Source of the DNA: Micromonospora_J zhanjiangensis
GTDB lineage: Bacteria > Actinomycetota > Actinomycetes > Mycobacteriales > Micromonosporaceae
Assembly (NCBI RefSeq): GCF_042650605.1
Contig: NZ_JBHSBN010000029.1
Location: 16,701-80,700, forward strand
DNA length: 64,000 bases
Direction: 5' to 3'
Shown here: positions 1 to 7,863 of the stretch, one piece after another
Numbering within the stretch: the first letter of the stretch is position 1
Layout: every line of letters begins with the position of its first letter
Notes under the pieces: model-generated
The model's input: only the letters and a program-made list of their open reading frames with translations
Databases searched by the model: none
What the model was told of the DNA's origin: nothing
Position numbers and translations under genes: made by a program

Positions 1-482
1 CGGTCGCCGGCAAGACCGGCACCACCGAGGGCGACAAGACCGCCACGCTGGTCGCCACGACCAAGCAGCTCGCGGTGGCCGGCATCATGGCCGACCCGGA
101 CTACGCGCAGACCCCCGAGTCGATGGACTACAACAAGGCCAACATGGCGGTCTCCAGGACGCTGCGGGACGCGTTGAAGGGCAAACCGAGCATCAACTTC
201 ACCCCACCGGGCAGCAAGTCCAGCGCCGGTGACGAGCGGTCCATCCCGGACGTGAAGTGCCAGTCGCTGGACACCGCGAAGTCGCGGATCCAGGGCGCCG
301 GCTTCGAGGTCGAGGTGAGCGACAGCAAGGTCGACTCGAGCTGCCCGCCCGGCACCGCCGCCGGCACCAGCCCCGACGGGCGGACCACCAAGGGCGGCCT
401 GGTGGTCATCGAGGTGAGCAACGGCAAGAAGAGCACCGGCGGCGGGCCCCGGCCGCCCGGCCCCGGCCGACGACCCAACTGA
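1..482 (+). CDS. Penicillin-binding protein, C-terminal end with one PASTA domain (partial)
   Basis: The gene enters from the left edge, reads in frame from base 3 and stops with TGA at 480-482. The first visible residues are VAGKTGTTE, which hold the KTG box of the penicillin-binding transpeptidase domain. About 80 residues later a single PASTA repeat starts at IPDVKCQSLDTAKSRIQGAG, and the protein ends in a Gly/Pro-rich tail. Proteins of this kind cross-link peptidoglycan outside the membrane, and PASTA domains bind peptidoglycan or muropeptides. The order (transpeptidase, PASTA, low-complexity tail) suits an actinobacterial class A enzyme of the PonA type, but the glycosyltransferase part lies outside the window, so class A rather than class B is inferred. 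A strong hairpin follows at 516-543. Confidence 0.85.
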   Translation, partial: VAGKTGTTEGDKTATLVATTKQLAVAGIMADPDYAQTPESMDYNKANMAVSRTLRDALKGKPSINFTPPGSKSSAGDERSIPDVKCQSLDTAKSRIQGAGFEVEVSDSKVDSSCPPGTAAGTSPDGRTTKGGLVVIEVSNGKKSTGGGPRPPGPGRRPN

Positions 483-515
483 CCGGCGGATCCGCCGGGG
501 ACGAGCACGGGACAG

Positions 516-543
516 CGGGCGGGCACCACCTGGTGCCCGCCCG
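516..543. terminator. Bidirectional terminator-like hairpin
   Basis: Two perfect 13-base arms (516-528 and 531-543) are separated by two bases and followed on the plus strand by a pyrimidine-rich stretch. The hairpin lies between the convergent penicillin-binding protein and YqeY-like genes and can serve both. Confidence 0.7.
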
Positions 544-611
544 GGCTTCCTTCCCCGTACGGGCAACCGCCGGTGCTGTCGGCACCGGTGCAGGTTCCCG
601 TCGTCGCCCGA

Positions 612-1067
612 TCAGGCGGCGAGCTGGCGGCGTACCTCGGCGGCCACCCGGCCCCCCTCGGCCCGGCCGGCCACCGCGGCCTGGGCCGCCTTCATGGCCG
701 GGCCCATCTGGCCCATCCCGCTGAACCCGCCCGCGGACAGCGCGCCGGCCACCAGTTCGCGCAGCTCGGCGTCGTCGAGCTGCTTCGGCAGGTATCGGTC
801 CAGCACCTCGCCCTCGGCGTTCTCCTTGGCGGCCTGTTCGGTCCGGCCCGCGTCGGCGAAGGCGGTCGCCGCCTCACGGCGCTTCTTCGCCTCCTTGGTC
901 AACACGGCCAGCACCTCGTCGTCGGAGAGTTCGCGCTTCTCCTTGCCGGCCACCTCGGCGTTGCCGACGGCGGCCAGCGCCAGCCGCAGGGTCGAGGTGG
1001 TCAGCTCGTCGCGTGCCTTCAGCGCCGTGCGCATGTCGGCGGTCAGGAGGTCCTTCAGCGTGCCCAT
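612..1067 (-). CDS. GatB/YqeY domain protein
   Basis: A 151-residue protein beginning MGTLKDLLTADMRTALKARD and matching the small YqeY family, which resembles the tRNA-binding tail of the GatB amidotransferase subunit. The length is normal for the family. Recognisable parts are the N-terminal helix with LRLALAAVGNAEV, the central ERELSDDEVLAVL-like helix and the GMGQMGPAMKAAQ segment near residue 120. Its cellular role is poorly defined; a link to tRNA or translation quality is inferred from homology alone. The start was chosen at the ATG ending at 1067, 8 bases after a TAGTTT box, which suggests a leaderless transcript. It is divergent from the metallophosphoesterase with only 25 bases between the start codons. 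Confidence 0.85.
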   Translation of the reverse strand: MGTLKDLLTADMRTALKARDELTTSTLRLALAAVGNAEVAGKEKRELSDDEVLAVLTKEAKKRREAATAFADAGRTEQAAKENAEGEVLDRYLPKQLDDAELRELVAGALSAGGFSGMGQMGPAMKAAQAAVAGRAEGGRVAAEVRRQLAA

Positions 1068-1075
1068 GGACGGAG

Positions 1076-1081
1076 AAACTA
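1076..1081 (-). promoter_or_regulatory. -10 box TAGTTT for the YqeY-like gene
   Basis: A TANNNT hexamer ends 8 bases before the ATG at 1067 on the minus strand and no Shine-Dalgarno lies between. This fits a leaderless mRNA. No clear -35 is seen. Confidence 0.4.
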
Positions 1082-1092
1082 CCCTGGTGGGC

Positions 1093-1986
1093 ATGACGAA
1101 GCGCACTGTATTGCGATGGGCGGTCGGAACCGTGGCCGCCGGCGGGACCGTCCTGGCGTACGCGTCGCTCGTCGAACGCAACCTGTTCACCCTGCGCCGG
1201 TACGACGTACCGGTGCTGGCCGCGGACGCCGAACCGCTGCGCGTCCTGCACCTGTCGGACCTGCACATGATGCCCGACCAGCGACGCAAGCAGGCCTGGG
1301 TGGCCTCGCTGGCCGCCACCGACCCGGACCTGGTGGTGGTCACCGGCGACAACCTCGCCGACCCGGAGGCGGTGCCCGGCGCGCTGCGGGCGCTGCAGCC
1401 GCTGCTCGACTTCCCCGGCGCGTTCGTCTTCGGCTCCAACGACTACCGCGGCCCGGTGTGGAAGAACCCGCTCAGCTACCTGCTGCCGGAACGGGAGTAC
1501 GTCCAGGGCGCCGACCTGCCGTACGAGGACCTGCGCGAGGTGCTGGTCGGCTCGGGTTGGCAGGACCTGAACAACGTCCGGACCACGATCAAGGCCGGCG
1601 GCCGGCTGCTCGAACTGGTCGGCGTCGACGACCCGCACATCGGCCGGGACGACTACCCCTCGGTGGCCGGCCCGATCTCCACCGAGGCCGACCTCACCGT
1701 CGGGGTCACCCACTCCCCCGAGTCCCGGGTGCTCGAACCGATGGCGGCGGACGGCTTCCAGTTGCTGCTGGCCGGCCACACCCACGGCGGTCAGGTCTGC
1801 GTGCCCTTCTACGGGGCACTGACCACCAACTGCGACCTACCGCGCTCGATGGCCAAGGGCCTGCACCGGTGGCCGGGCTCGGACTCCTGGCTGCACGTCT
1901 CCGCCGGCCTCGGCACCCACCCGACCGCCCCGGTCCGGTTCGCCTGCCGGCCGGAGGCGAGCCTGCTCACGCTGATCCCCCGCTGA
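1093..1986 (+). CDS. Membrane-anchored metallophosphoesterase
   Basis: A 297-residue calcineurin-like phosphoesterase. A hydrophobic N-terminal segment (about residues 8-25) should anchor it in the membrane with the catalytic domain outside. The dinuclear-metal motifs appear in order: LSDLHM (D-x-H), VTGDN, GSNDY in place of the usual GNHD, and GHTHGGQ near the C-terminus. Relatives include YkuE-type enzymes and lipid or UDP-linked phosphoesterases; the substrate cannot be told here. The start at 1093 follows GGTGG at 1086-1090. An in-frame ATG at 1066 would overlap the divergent neighbour's start and is less likely. The Ser in the third motif is a substitution worth noting but occurs in family members. 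Confidence 0.85.
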   Translation: MTKRTVLRWAVGTVAAGGTVLAYASLVERNLFTLRRYDVPVLAADAEPLRVLHLSDLHMMPDQRRKQAWVASLAATDPDLVVVTGDNLADPEAVPGALRALQPLLDFPGAFVFGSNDYRGPVWKNPLSYLLPEREYVQGADLPYEDLREVLVGSGWQDLNNVRTTIKAGGRLLELVGVDDPHIGRDDYPSVAGPISTEADLTVGVTHSPESRVLEPMAADGFQLLLAGHTHGGQVCVPFYGALTTNCDLPRSMAKGLHRWPGSDSWLHVSAGLGTHPTAPVRFACRPEASLLTLIPR

Positions 1987-2076
1987 GCCTGGACCGTCCC
2001 CGACCGCCCTCGGCGGGCCGGGGGGATACCGAATTTGACCGGCGGGGGCGGTGGGCTACTATTGCTCAGCACGCCG

Positions 2077-2153
<77 letters not shown>

Positions 2154-2167
2154 GCGGTAGCAAGGAT

Positions 2168-2203
2168 CAAGGCCCCTCCACGGAGGGGCCTTGATTTGTT
2201 TCT
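2168..2203 (+). terminator. Intrinsic terminator after tRNA-Pro
   Basis: An 11-base perfect stem (2168-2178 with 2183-2193) and a CACG loop are followed by ATTTGTTTCT, a classic rho-independent form. Confidence 0.85.
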
Positions 2204-2232
2204 GGTGATCACTCCTCCTGATAGGCGAGGCC

Positions 2233-3396
2233 CTACCCATGTTGTAGGGCAGCGCGTGCACCAGGGAAGCTGACGACCTTTCTACCGTGCTCGCTGCGTG
2301 CTGCTGTCGAAGGAAGCGAGTTGGAGCCAGCAGGGGTCGGCGCGATCGATCGCAGGACGGTCGGGTGGATGGCCAACTCTTCAGCCGCGGGCAGGTACGG
2401 ACGCGGGCCGAAGCGTCGGCTCAGGAGAGTCCAAAGCAGCTTCGGTGCCTCGTGGCCGACGACTACCGGCTCTTGGCGTCGCCAACCCTTTGCTGACAGT
2501 TGCACGAACAGGGACTTCCGCCGCGTCTCCCCGATGCTTCCGATTGAGTGACCGCGCATGATGAGCGCCTGGATCGAGACGCCCCACGTTGCCTTAAGTC
2601 GTGCGTAGTCCGTAAGTGACAGACGGTCCGACAGTTCCGACTCCGCCCGGGACAAGGGCACAAGTAGCGCGGTCGCGAACCGGTTGGCCTCGGCTTCAGC
2701 TTGAAGCTGGGCAACCCTGGGCCGGAAAGTGTGTAGCACCAAGTGTCCGAGCTCATGCGCCAAGGTGAAGCGGTCACGATCGCCTTGGTGGCCTGGGAAG
2801 TACCCGATCAATGCCGGATCACCCAGTCCTTCCCAGTACGACACACCGAAGTGCCCAATCGCGGTGCGCTCTTCGTCCTGGTCATTCGGAAGGACCATCG
2901 GGGCGACGGCGACGCCAGCACGCTCCAGCGCTCGAGTCAGGTGCGGTATTGGCTTGTCCGGCGCCAAACGAAGGGACTCGCGTGCCTCCTGCGCAAATTC
3001 CTCAACCTGGGTGTCGGCCAGGTCGTCGTCACCAACGGCGTAGGGCAGGGACGGCGCAGGATAGTTCTCAGCGTCGGACAGGTTCCCGGCCACCCGGAAG
3101 CTCTCTCCGTAGATGGCGTGGACCCGTCGGGTGATCGACTTTTTCGCTCTAGCCGTCTTACGGAATCGAAGACTGTCCAGGGGGACAGAGGAGGGTGCCA
3201 CCGCGAAAAAGCCGAGGGGCGTACCCGTCGACTCAGCGATTTGTCTCAGCTTGTCCTCGCTGGCATCCCTGCTGGAAGTCTCAACTTCAGAGATCCAGGG
3301 CTGACTCACACCTGACAAACCCGCCAACTGGTCCTGCGTCAGGCCGAGAATGTCGCGCAGGATCTTCAGCCGCTCACCCGGCGCTGCCGCCAGCAT
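2233..3396 (-). CDS. XRE-type HTH / ImmA-IrrE family metallopeptidase
   Basis: A 387-residue protein joining an N-terminal XRE-like helix-turn-helix (about residues 8-65, with LTQDQLAGLSGVSQPWISEV) to an ImmA/IrrE (COG2856) zinc-peptidase domain with HELGH at about 214-218 and a downstream AEANRFATALLVP helix that should supply the third zinc ligand. Relatives cleave or sense repressor proteins, or act as the regulatory half of toxin-antitoxin-like and phage-defence modules. The start at 3396 follows AAGGCGG and leaves a 23-base overlap with the end of the upstream unknown gene, so translation is probably coupled. An ATG-less extension to 3465 is possible but would run further into the neighbour. 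Base composition is lower in GC than in flanking genes, which suggests transfer. Confidence 0.8.
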   Translation of the reverse strand: MLAAAPGERLKILRDILGLTQDQLAGLSGVSQPWISEVETSSRDASEDKLRQIAESTGTPLGFFAVAPSSVPLDSLRFRKTARAKKSITRRVHAIYGESFRVAGNLSDAENYPAPSLPYAVGDDDLADTQVEEFAQEARESLRLAPDKPIPHLTRALERAGVAVAPMVLPNDQDEERTAIGHFGVSYWEGLGDPALIGYFPGHQGDRDRFTLAHELGHLVLHTFRPRVAQLQAEAEANRFATALLVPLSRAESELSDRLSLTDYARLKATWGVSIQALIMRGHSIGSIGETRRKSLFVQLSAKGWRRQEPVVVGHEAPKLLWTLLSRRFGPRPYLPAAEELAIHPTVLRSIAPTPAGSNSLPSTAARSEHGRKVVSFPGARAALQHG

Positions 3397-4015
3397 TCTC
3401 CGTTCCGCCTTCCTGTCCGTCTTCGCCCGGAATGTCCAGCTCCATACCTTCGTCTGACGGCTCAAACTCTAGAGCAGCAAGATCCTCCGCGGACTCCGGC
3501 AAGATGAAATCGATGTCCGTTAAGGCATGATCTCCCCACTTCCAGTTACCTATGGGACGGACAACCCGAAAGATGGGGACGCTGGACTTCGGGTCGATGC
3601 GCCATACGAACAGGAGCCTGTCGTCGTGAGGACCGAAGAGCCGACGTTGTAGCTCCACCCTGAAGAGAGGCTTGTTCCGGTAGTACGCCTGCCGTTCCGC
3701 GTTACTGCCCGGAGCCGGCACATCAGCATCCTTGACCGCGTGGAGCAACCTCACCCGGTAGTCGCCGTCGGTGAGCCAGAGCTCACCGTTGCGCGCATGC
3801 CTGCCGGCAAGTCGCCATGGACTGACGTCCAAGCCCCGGAGACGTAGGTGAGCGAACGCCCGGATCGTGTGGGTGGCGTGCCAGCGATACAGAGCTTGCC
3901 CGTCGAGTTCGGGTAGCTGCTTGCGCCTCTTCTGGTCCGCCCATGTGAAGACGTCGTGAATCGGTTCGCAGAGAGGGAGGAGTGCCGTGCGTATCCGCTC
4001 GACGTCGTTAATCAT
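3374..4015 (-). CDS. Unknown 213-residue protein, first gene of an HTH-ImmA module
   Basis: I do not recognise this family. The protein is soluble, with no signal peptide or membrane segment. It has a basic N-terminal half (WADQKRRKQLPELDGQALYR, then RLRGLDVSPWRLAGRHARNG), a middle rich in aromatic and charged residues (QAYYRNKPLFRVELQRRLFG), and a short acidic Gly-rich tail. It is the promoter-proximal gene of a two-gene operon; its stop lies inside the start region of the HTH-ImmA peptidase gene. That arrangement is typical of a toxin or effector paired with a regulator, so it is the candidate effector here, by inference only. The start at 4015 lies 7 bases after a strong -10 box. Lower GC than neighbours suggests acquisition. 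Confidence 0.6.
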   Translation of the reverse strand: MINDVERIRTALLPLCEPIHDVFTWADQKRRKQLPELDGQALYRWHATHTIRAFAHLRLRGLDVSPWRLAGRHARNGELWLTDGDYRVRLLHAVKDADVPAPGSNAERQAYYRNKPLFRVELQRRLFGPHDDRLLFVWRIDPKSSVPIFRVVRPIGNWKWGDHALTDIDFILPESAEDLAALEFEPSDEGMELDIPGEDGQEGGTENAGGSAG

Positions 4016-4022
4016 GTGCGCG

Positions 4023-4050
4023 ATATTATCAGCACAAATCTTAACGGCAA
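4023..4050 (-). promoter_or_regulatory. Promoter of the HTH-ImmA module
   Basis: Read on the minus strand, -35 TTGCCG (4045-4050) is followed by a 16-base AT-rich spacer and -10 TAATAT (4023-4028). The ATG at 4015 comes 7 bases later, so the mRNA is probably leaderless. It is the most AT-rich promoter in the window. Confidence 0.6.
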
Positions 4051-4384
4051 AGGGCTCGCCGGGCGTGTCGAGGCAGGCAGCGTGCGCTAGCGAGTTCTAC
4101 GGCAACGCTCGACGGCGAAGAACGACCCGGCGGATTCTGGGTGGCAGCTGCGGATCCACCGGCTGCTCGACATGCCGGTGTTCTGCCGTATCTCACGGCG
4201 CCGGGGAGCGCGTACCTCCGTGAGCATCCGCTTCTTGCGCTCGGCGACCTTGGTCTCGTCCACGTTCAACGGGGGAACGGTGGCCCGCCAGCCGTGCCGC
4301 ATCAGCGGCACCCAGCGCCCGCTCATTCTCCTCACGTTTGGATGAACGATTCTCAGTTCCATCGGTTACGCACCGACGGCAGTG
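4051..4384. other. Intergenic stretch with an unassigned ORF
   Basis: About 330 bases lie between the module promoter and the GNAT gene. The only open frame of any length is a 91-residue one on the minus strand (4087-4362) with a basic segment reading DETKVAERKKRMLTEVRAP. It has no ribosome site and matches no family I know. It may be a decayed gene remnant. No repeat or insertion-sequence end was seen. Confidence 0.3.
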
Positions 4385-4855
4385 TCAAGACTCGGCGAGG
4401 TCCAGTTGACCGACGGTCTCGCCGCCGCTGCGCTCCCCCGTCGGCCGGAATCCGAGCCGCAGGTAGAACCGCTCCGGCCCGCCCTCGCCCGGCTCCCAGG
4501 TCGTGAACACCCGGGTCAGCCCGCGTCGTCGGGCCTCGGCGCACACCGCCTCGACGGCGAACCGGCCGTACCCCTTGCCCTGGTGGTCGGCGGCGATGTT
4601 AAGCCGCCAGAGCCCGGACCGGACGTCGTCCGGGTGGTTGGGGTGCCACTGGATGCGGAAGAAGCCCATCAAGAAGCCGACGAGTTCGTCGCCGTCGACG
4701 ATCAGGCGCGGCCAGGCGACCGCGGGCTGCGCGTACGCCTCGGCGAGCGACCACGCGACCGGCGAGACGAAGCGTTCCTGGTCAGGACGGACGGCGATCC
4801 GGCAGGCGGATTCGACATTGTCAGGGGTGATCTTCTCCAGTCGGACCGCAGTCAT
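4385..4855 (-). CDS. GNAT family N-acetyltransferase
   Basis: A 156-residue protein with the GNAT fold. The N-terminus reads MTAVRLEKITPDNVESACRI, a long beta-strand pair carries FLMGFFRIQWHPNHPDD, and the acetyl-CoA loop is visible as ADHQGKGYGRFAVEAV near residue 98 (Q/R-x-x-G-x-G/A type). The C-terminal YLRLGFRPTGE motif is typical. Length and motifs resemble small-molecule acetyltransferases of the spermine/spermidine or diamine type, but the acceptor cannot be assigned. The ATG at 4855 lies 6 bases after a TACGGT box, which argues for a leaderless transcript and this start. Confidence 0.85.
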   Translation of the reverse strand: MTAVRLEKITPDNVESACRIAVRPDQERFVSPVAWSLAEAYAQPAVAWPRLIVDGDELVGFLMGFFRIQWHPNHPDDVRSGLWRLNIAADHQGKGYGRFAVEAVCAEARRRGLTRVFTTWEPGEGGPERFYLRLGFRPTGERSGGETVGQLDLAES

Positions 4856-4861
4856 CGGGGT

Positions 4862-4867
4862 ACCGTA
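4862..4867 (-). promoter_or_regulatory. -10 box TACGGT of the GNAT gene
   Basis: A TANNNT hexamer is spaced 6 bases from the ATG at 4855, with no room for a ribosome binding site. It is consistent with leaderless expression. Confidence 0.4.
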
Positions 4868-4957
4868 CCGGCATCGAGGCGGCCGGCTGAGACAGTTTTG
4901 GCCGTCCCAGCCGCCGATGGCGGCGACGACAGCCCATGATGTGCGAACGGGGAACCA

Positions 4958-5440
4958 ATGAACGACGATTCGGTGATACCCGCAGCAGCACAACCGCCGA
5001 AGGAACGCCGACGAGCAGGGCGTTCCGTGCTGGTCGTACTGGTCTCGTTGGCACTGTTGACGGCCGCCGCTACCACGACGTATTTCGCGCGCAGGACTGA
5101 CCGCGGCCCCGCGCCGTCGGCGGCTGACCGCGAACCCACTCCGGCGGCGCCGCCTCGGCCCGTGGTCCTCACCTACGAGGTTCAGGGCAAGGGTCGGGCA
5201 ATCATCACCTACACCGATCCGGCACAGAAGTCGAACGTGGTCCTGCCGGATCAGCCGTTACCATGGCGGATCGAGCTGCCCCGCCAGGTTGTGGACTTCG
5301 CACAGGTCAATGCCCGCCGGACGAGTTCCGAGTCGGCACCGTGGACGAGCCGGATCGTCGTGGACGGTGCCGAGGTCTGCAGCCAGACCTTGGACCTGTA
5401 CATCAATACGGGATGCCAGTATCTGCCCCCGTCGAGTTGA
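4958..5440 (+). CDS. MmpS-like membrane-anchored protein
   Basis: A 160-residue protein with a basic N-terminus, one membrane helix at about residues 22-44 (SVLVVLVSLALLTAAATTTY), a Pro/Ala-rich linker and an extracellular beta-rich domain. That domain contains VLTYEVQGKGRAIITYTD, LPWRIELP, SRIVVDGAEVC and a second Cys near the end, the pattern of the MmpS C-terminal domain, in which the two Cys form a disulphide. In mycobacteria MmpS proteins assist MmpL lipid exporters. No MmpL gene is present here, so the partner is unknown. The ATG at 4958 is preceded by GGGGAA. Confidence 0.7.
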   Translation: MNDDSVIPAAAQPPKERRRAGRSVLVVLVSLALLTAAATTTYFARRTDRGPAPSAADREPTPAAPPRPVVLTYEVQGKGRAIITYTDPAQKSNVVLPDQPLPWRIELPRQVVDFAQVNARRTSSESAPWTSRIVVDGAEVCSQTLDLYINTGCQYLPPSS

Positions 5441-5898
5441 CGGGGGCAGCGGCTGACCGGGGCAACCGGCCGTCCCGCAACGGTTCGGATCACGCAACTT
5501 CCGAGCAAGATCGAAGGCGGGCCTCCGATCCTCCCTGCTACGCGTTGCCACCGTCCCACCTCCGCAGGTTGCCTTCCCACTCATCTTCCATGATGCGAAG
5601 CGCCTCGTCGAACCATCTGTCGACTACCTCCCACCCACGATCGGGTGGTGAAGGTGGGGTCATGGTTTCTCGAACACCTTCTAATGTTGATTCCGACAAA
5701 GAGCGTCAGGACGTGTCGGGGTCCAGTCGCCTGACGGTCCCTCCGTCGCCGCGCCCCGGCCTGAGATCTACGGAGTTGCCGTCGGAGGGCTGGGGCCGGC
5801 CGTGGAGCCACCGGCAGGAGAGGCCGCAGGCAGGGACACCGAGGCGGGCCGTCGGTTGGGAGAATCCCCGGTACGACCCCGTGCGGTGGGAGGTCCCG
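5441..5898. other. Intergenic region with one candidate short ORF
   Basis: This 458-base stretch between the MmpS-like gene and the glycosyltransferase contains the minus-strand candidate at 5538-5663 and, at its right end, the GGGAGGT ribosome site of the glycosyltransferase. I see no RNA gene or repeat in it. Confidence 0.4.
5538..5663 (-). CDS. Candidate 41-residue acidic Trp-rich protein
   Basis: The ATG at 5663 opens MTPPSPPDRGWEVVDRWFDE and continues with an amphipathic stretch (LRIMEDEWEGNLRRWDGGNA) to a TAG at 5538-5540. A TTG start 12 codons upstream is also open. The composition (three acidic clusters, four Trp) looks like protein rather than noise, and the codons differ in bias from random antisense frames. 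It has no recognised family, and it could be the surviving tail of a decayed gene. Confidence 0.3.
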   Translation of the reverse strand: MTPPSPPDRGWEVVDRWFDEALRIMEDEWEGNLRRWDGGNA

Positions 5899-7269
5899 AT
5901 GGCCCGGATCCTGGTCACGTCGTTGCCGTTCGCCGGGCATGTCGGCCCGACCGGCGCGCTCGCCGCCGAGTTGGTCCACCGTGGTCACCACGTGGTTGCC
6001 TACACGGGACGCAAGTACCGGGACCGGTTCGTGGCGGCCGGCGCGCAATGGCTGCCGTGGACCCGGGCGCAGGACTTCGACGACGCGGACCTGGGCGCGA
6101 CGTTTCCCGGGCTCGGTGACGGTAAGGGCCTGCGGGGCGCCCGGGCCAACGGCGACCTCATCCTCTTCGGCACCGCGTCCGGTCAGGCCCGGGACATCCT
6201 GGCGGCGGCCGAGCGGGAACCTTTCGACCTGGTGGTGGCCGACCAGCTCGGCTTCGGTGCCGGTCTGGCCGCCGAGGCGCTGGCGATCCCGTGGGCCTCG
6301 GTGGCTGTGACTCCGCTGACCATGGTGTCCAGCCGCGACCTGCCGCCGCCAGGGACCCCGTTCCCACCTGGTACGGGACGGCTGAGCCGGGTCCGGGACG
6401 CCCTGCTGCGCGCGGCCGCCGGGCTAGCCTACCGGCGACTGGTCGATCCGCGGCTGAATCGGATCCGCGCCGAGGTCGGGCTCGGCCGTGCCGCCCTCGG
6501 CGCCCCCGACAGCCTCTACTCCCCGCGGTTGCTGCTGGCCCAGGGCGTACCCGCCCTGGAGTACCCGCGCACCGATCTGCCCGGCCAGGTCCACTTCGTC
6601 GGCCGACTCACGCCGGCCCGCCGACCTGACCCGGCCCACCAACCGCCGGCGAGCCGGCCCGACCCGCCCATGCCGTCGCCGGCGAGCCGGCCCGACCCGG
6701 CCCACCGGCGGCCGGCCTGGTGGTCCGACCTGGTGGCCGCCCGTACGTCCGGGCGGCCCGTCGTACACATCACCCAGGGCACCCTGGACGTCGACCTGGC
6801 CGACCTGGTCCGGCCGGCCGTCGCCGCCCTGGCCGGAGCGGAGGCGCTGGTGGTCTGCACCACCGGCGGGGTACCCCCGGACACGCTCGGGCCGTTGCCG
6901 GAGAACGTCCGGGCGGCCGCGTTCCTGCCGCACGACCTGTTGCTGCCGCTGGTGGACGTGATGGTCACCAACGGCGGTTGGGGCGGGGTGCTGGCGGCCG
7001 TCGAGCACGGGGTGCCGTTGGTGGTGGCGGGCGGCTCGCTCGACAAGCCCGAGGTGGCCCGCCGGGTCGCCCGCGCCGGGGTCGGGCTCGACCTGCGTAC
7101 CGGTGAACCGGGCCGGCGGCGGATCCGCCGGGCCGTGGCGACGGTGCTCGACGGACCGGAGTTCCGCCGCCGAGCGCGGGCGCTGGCGGCCGAACTGGCC
7201 GCCGCGGGCGGGATACCGGCGGCGGCCGACCTGGTCGAGGGACTGCTCACCCCCCGTACGGGCGGGTGA
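5899..7269 (+). CDS. GT1-type (UGT/MGT) glycosyltransferase
   Basis: A 456-residue GT-B glycosyltransferase. The N-terminal domain opens MARILVTSLPFAGHVGPTGA, typical of macrolide or lipid glycosyltransferases, and the C-terminal nucleotide-sugar domain has LPHDLLLPLVDVMVTNGGWG followed by EHGVPLVVAG. The usual donor-loop His is Asn here (TNGGW). Such enzymes transfer a sugar from UDP- or dTDP-sugar to a small hydrophobic acceptor; the acceptor is unknown and no natural-product cluster surrounds it. The linker between domains (about bases 6630-6715) contains a tandem Pro-rich repeat with two copies of PASRPDP. The start at 5899 has GGGAGGT directly upstream. Its 3' end overlaps the convergent VOC gene by 23 bases. 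Confidence 0.8.
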   Translation: MARILVTSLPFAGHVGPTGALAAELVHRGHHVVAYTGRKYRDRFVAAGAQWLPWTRAQDFDDADLGATFPGLGDGKGLRGARANGDLILFGTASGQARDILAAAEREPFDLVVADQLGFGAGLAAEALAIPWASVAVTPLTMVSSRDLPPPGTPFPPGTGRLSRVRDALLRAAAGLAYRRLVDPRLNRIRAEVGLGRAALGAPDSLYSPRLLLAQGVPALEYPRTDLPGQVHFVGRLTPARRPDPAHQPPASRPDPPMPSPASRPDPAHRRPAWWSDLVAARTSGRPVVHITQGTLDVDLADLVRPAVAALAGAEALVVCTTGGVPPDTLGPLPENVRAAAFLPHDLLLPLVDVMVTNGGWGGVLAAVEHGVPLVVAGGSLDKPEVARRVARAGVGLDLRTGEPGRRRIRRAVATVLDGPEFRRRARALAAELAAAGGIPAAADLVEGLLTPRTGG

Positions 7270-7624
7270 TGATCTCCAGGCTGTGGCCGTTGGGGTCGAG
7301 CCAGTACACGCCGCGACCCCCGTCGTTGGTGTTGATCCGGCCCGGTTCCCGACGCATCGGATCGGCCCAGTACGGCAGATTCCGTTCCTTGATCCGGCCC
7401 CAGATCCGGTCGAACTCGTCCTCACCGACCAGGAACGCGTAGTGCTGCGGATGCACCGGCTGGTCGACCTGGAGGACGTCGAGCGACACTCCGTTGTCCA
7501 CCTCGACCACCCGGAACGGACCGTACGTCCCGGCCGGTGTCAGGCCGAGGATCTCGACCAGGAACTCGGCGGTCTCCTCGCGGTCCCGGGCCTCCACGAT
7601 GGTGTGGTTCAGCTGTACGGGCAT
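7247..7624 (-). CDS. VOC family (glyoxalase-like) protein
   Basis: A 125-residue single-module vicinal-oxygen-chelate protein. It starts MPVQLNHTIVEARDREETAE with the first metal His at about residue 7 (NHTIV), has QHYAFLV in the middle and ends with GVYWLDPNGHSLEIITRPYG, which contains the C-terminal Glu ligand. Members include glyoxalases, dioxygenases and fosfomycin-resistance-like enzymes; small single-domain forms dimerise. The substrate is unknown. The ribosome site GGAGGT lies 6 bases before the ATG at 7624. Confidence 0.85.
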   Translation of the reverse strand: MPVQLNHTIVEARDREETAEFLVEILGLTPAGTYGPFRVVEVDNGVSLDVLQVDQPVHPQHYAFLVGEDEFDRIWGRIKERNLPYWADPMRREPGRINTNDGGRGVYWLDPNGHSLEIITRPYGG

Positions 7625-7863
7625 GACCTACCTCCGGGATCGATACGAATGACTCGGGTCGCCCAACGGTAGGAGTTCAACCGAGCTTCATGTCAATCCG
7701 GGGCGATCGTGCCCCGATGCCCCGTTCCCCGCCACCGCCCGGACCGCCGCCGGCTGGACCGCCGCCGGGCGGGATCCGCCTTCACCCGGTCGGGGTGATG
7801 CCGGCTCATCTCCATCGGGGCGAAACTGCCGGGGACAGGACGGACCGGCGGGAGGACACCGGG

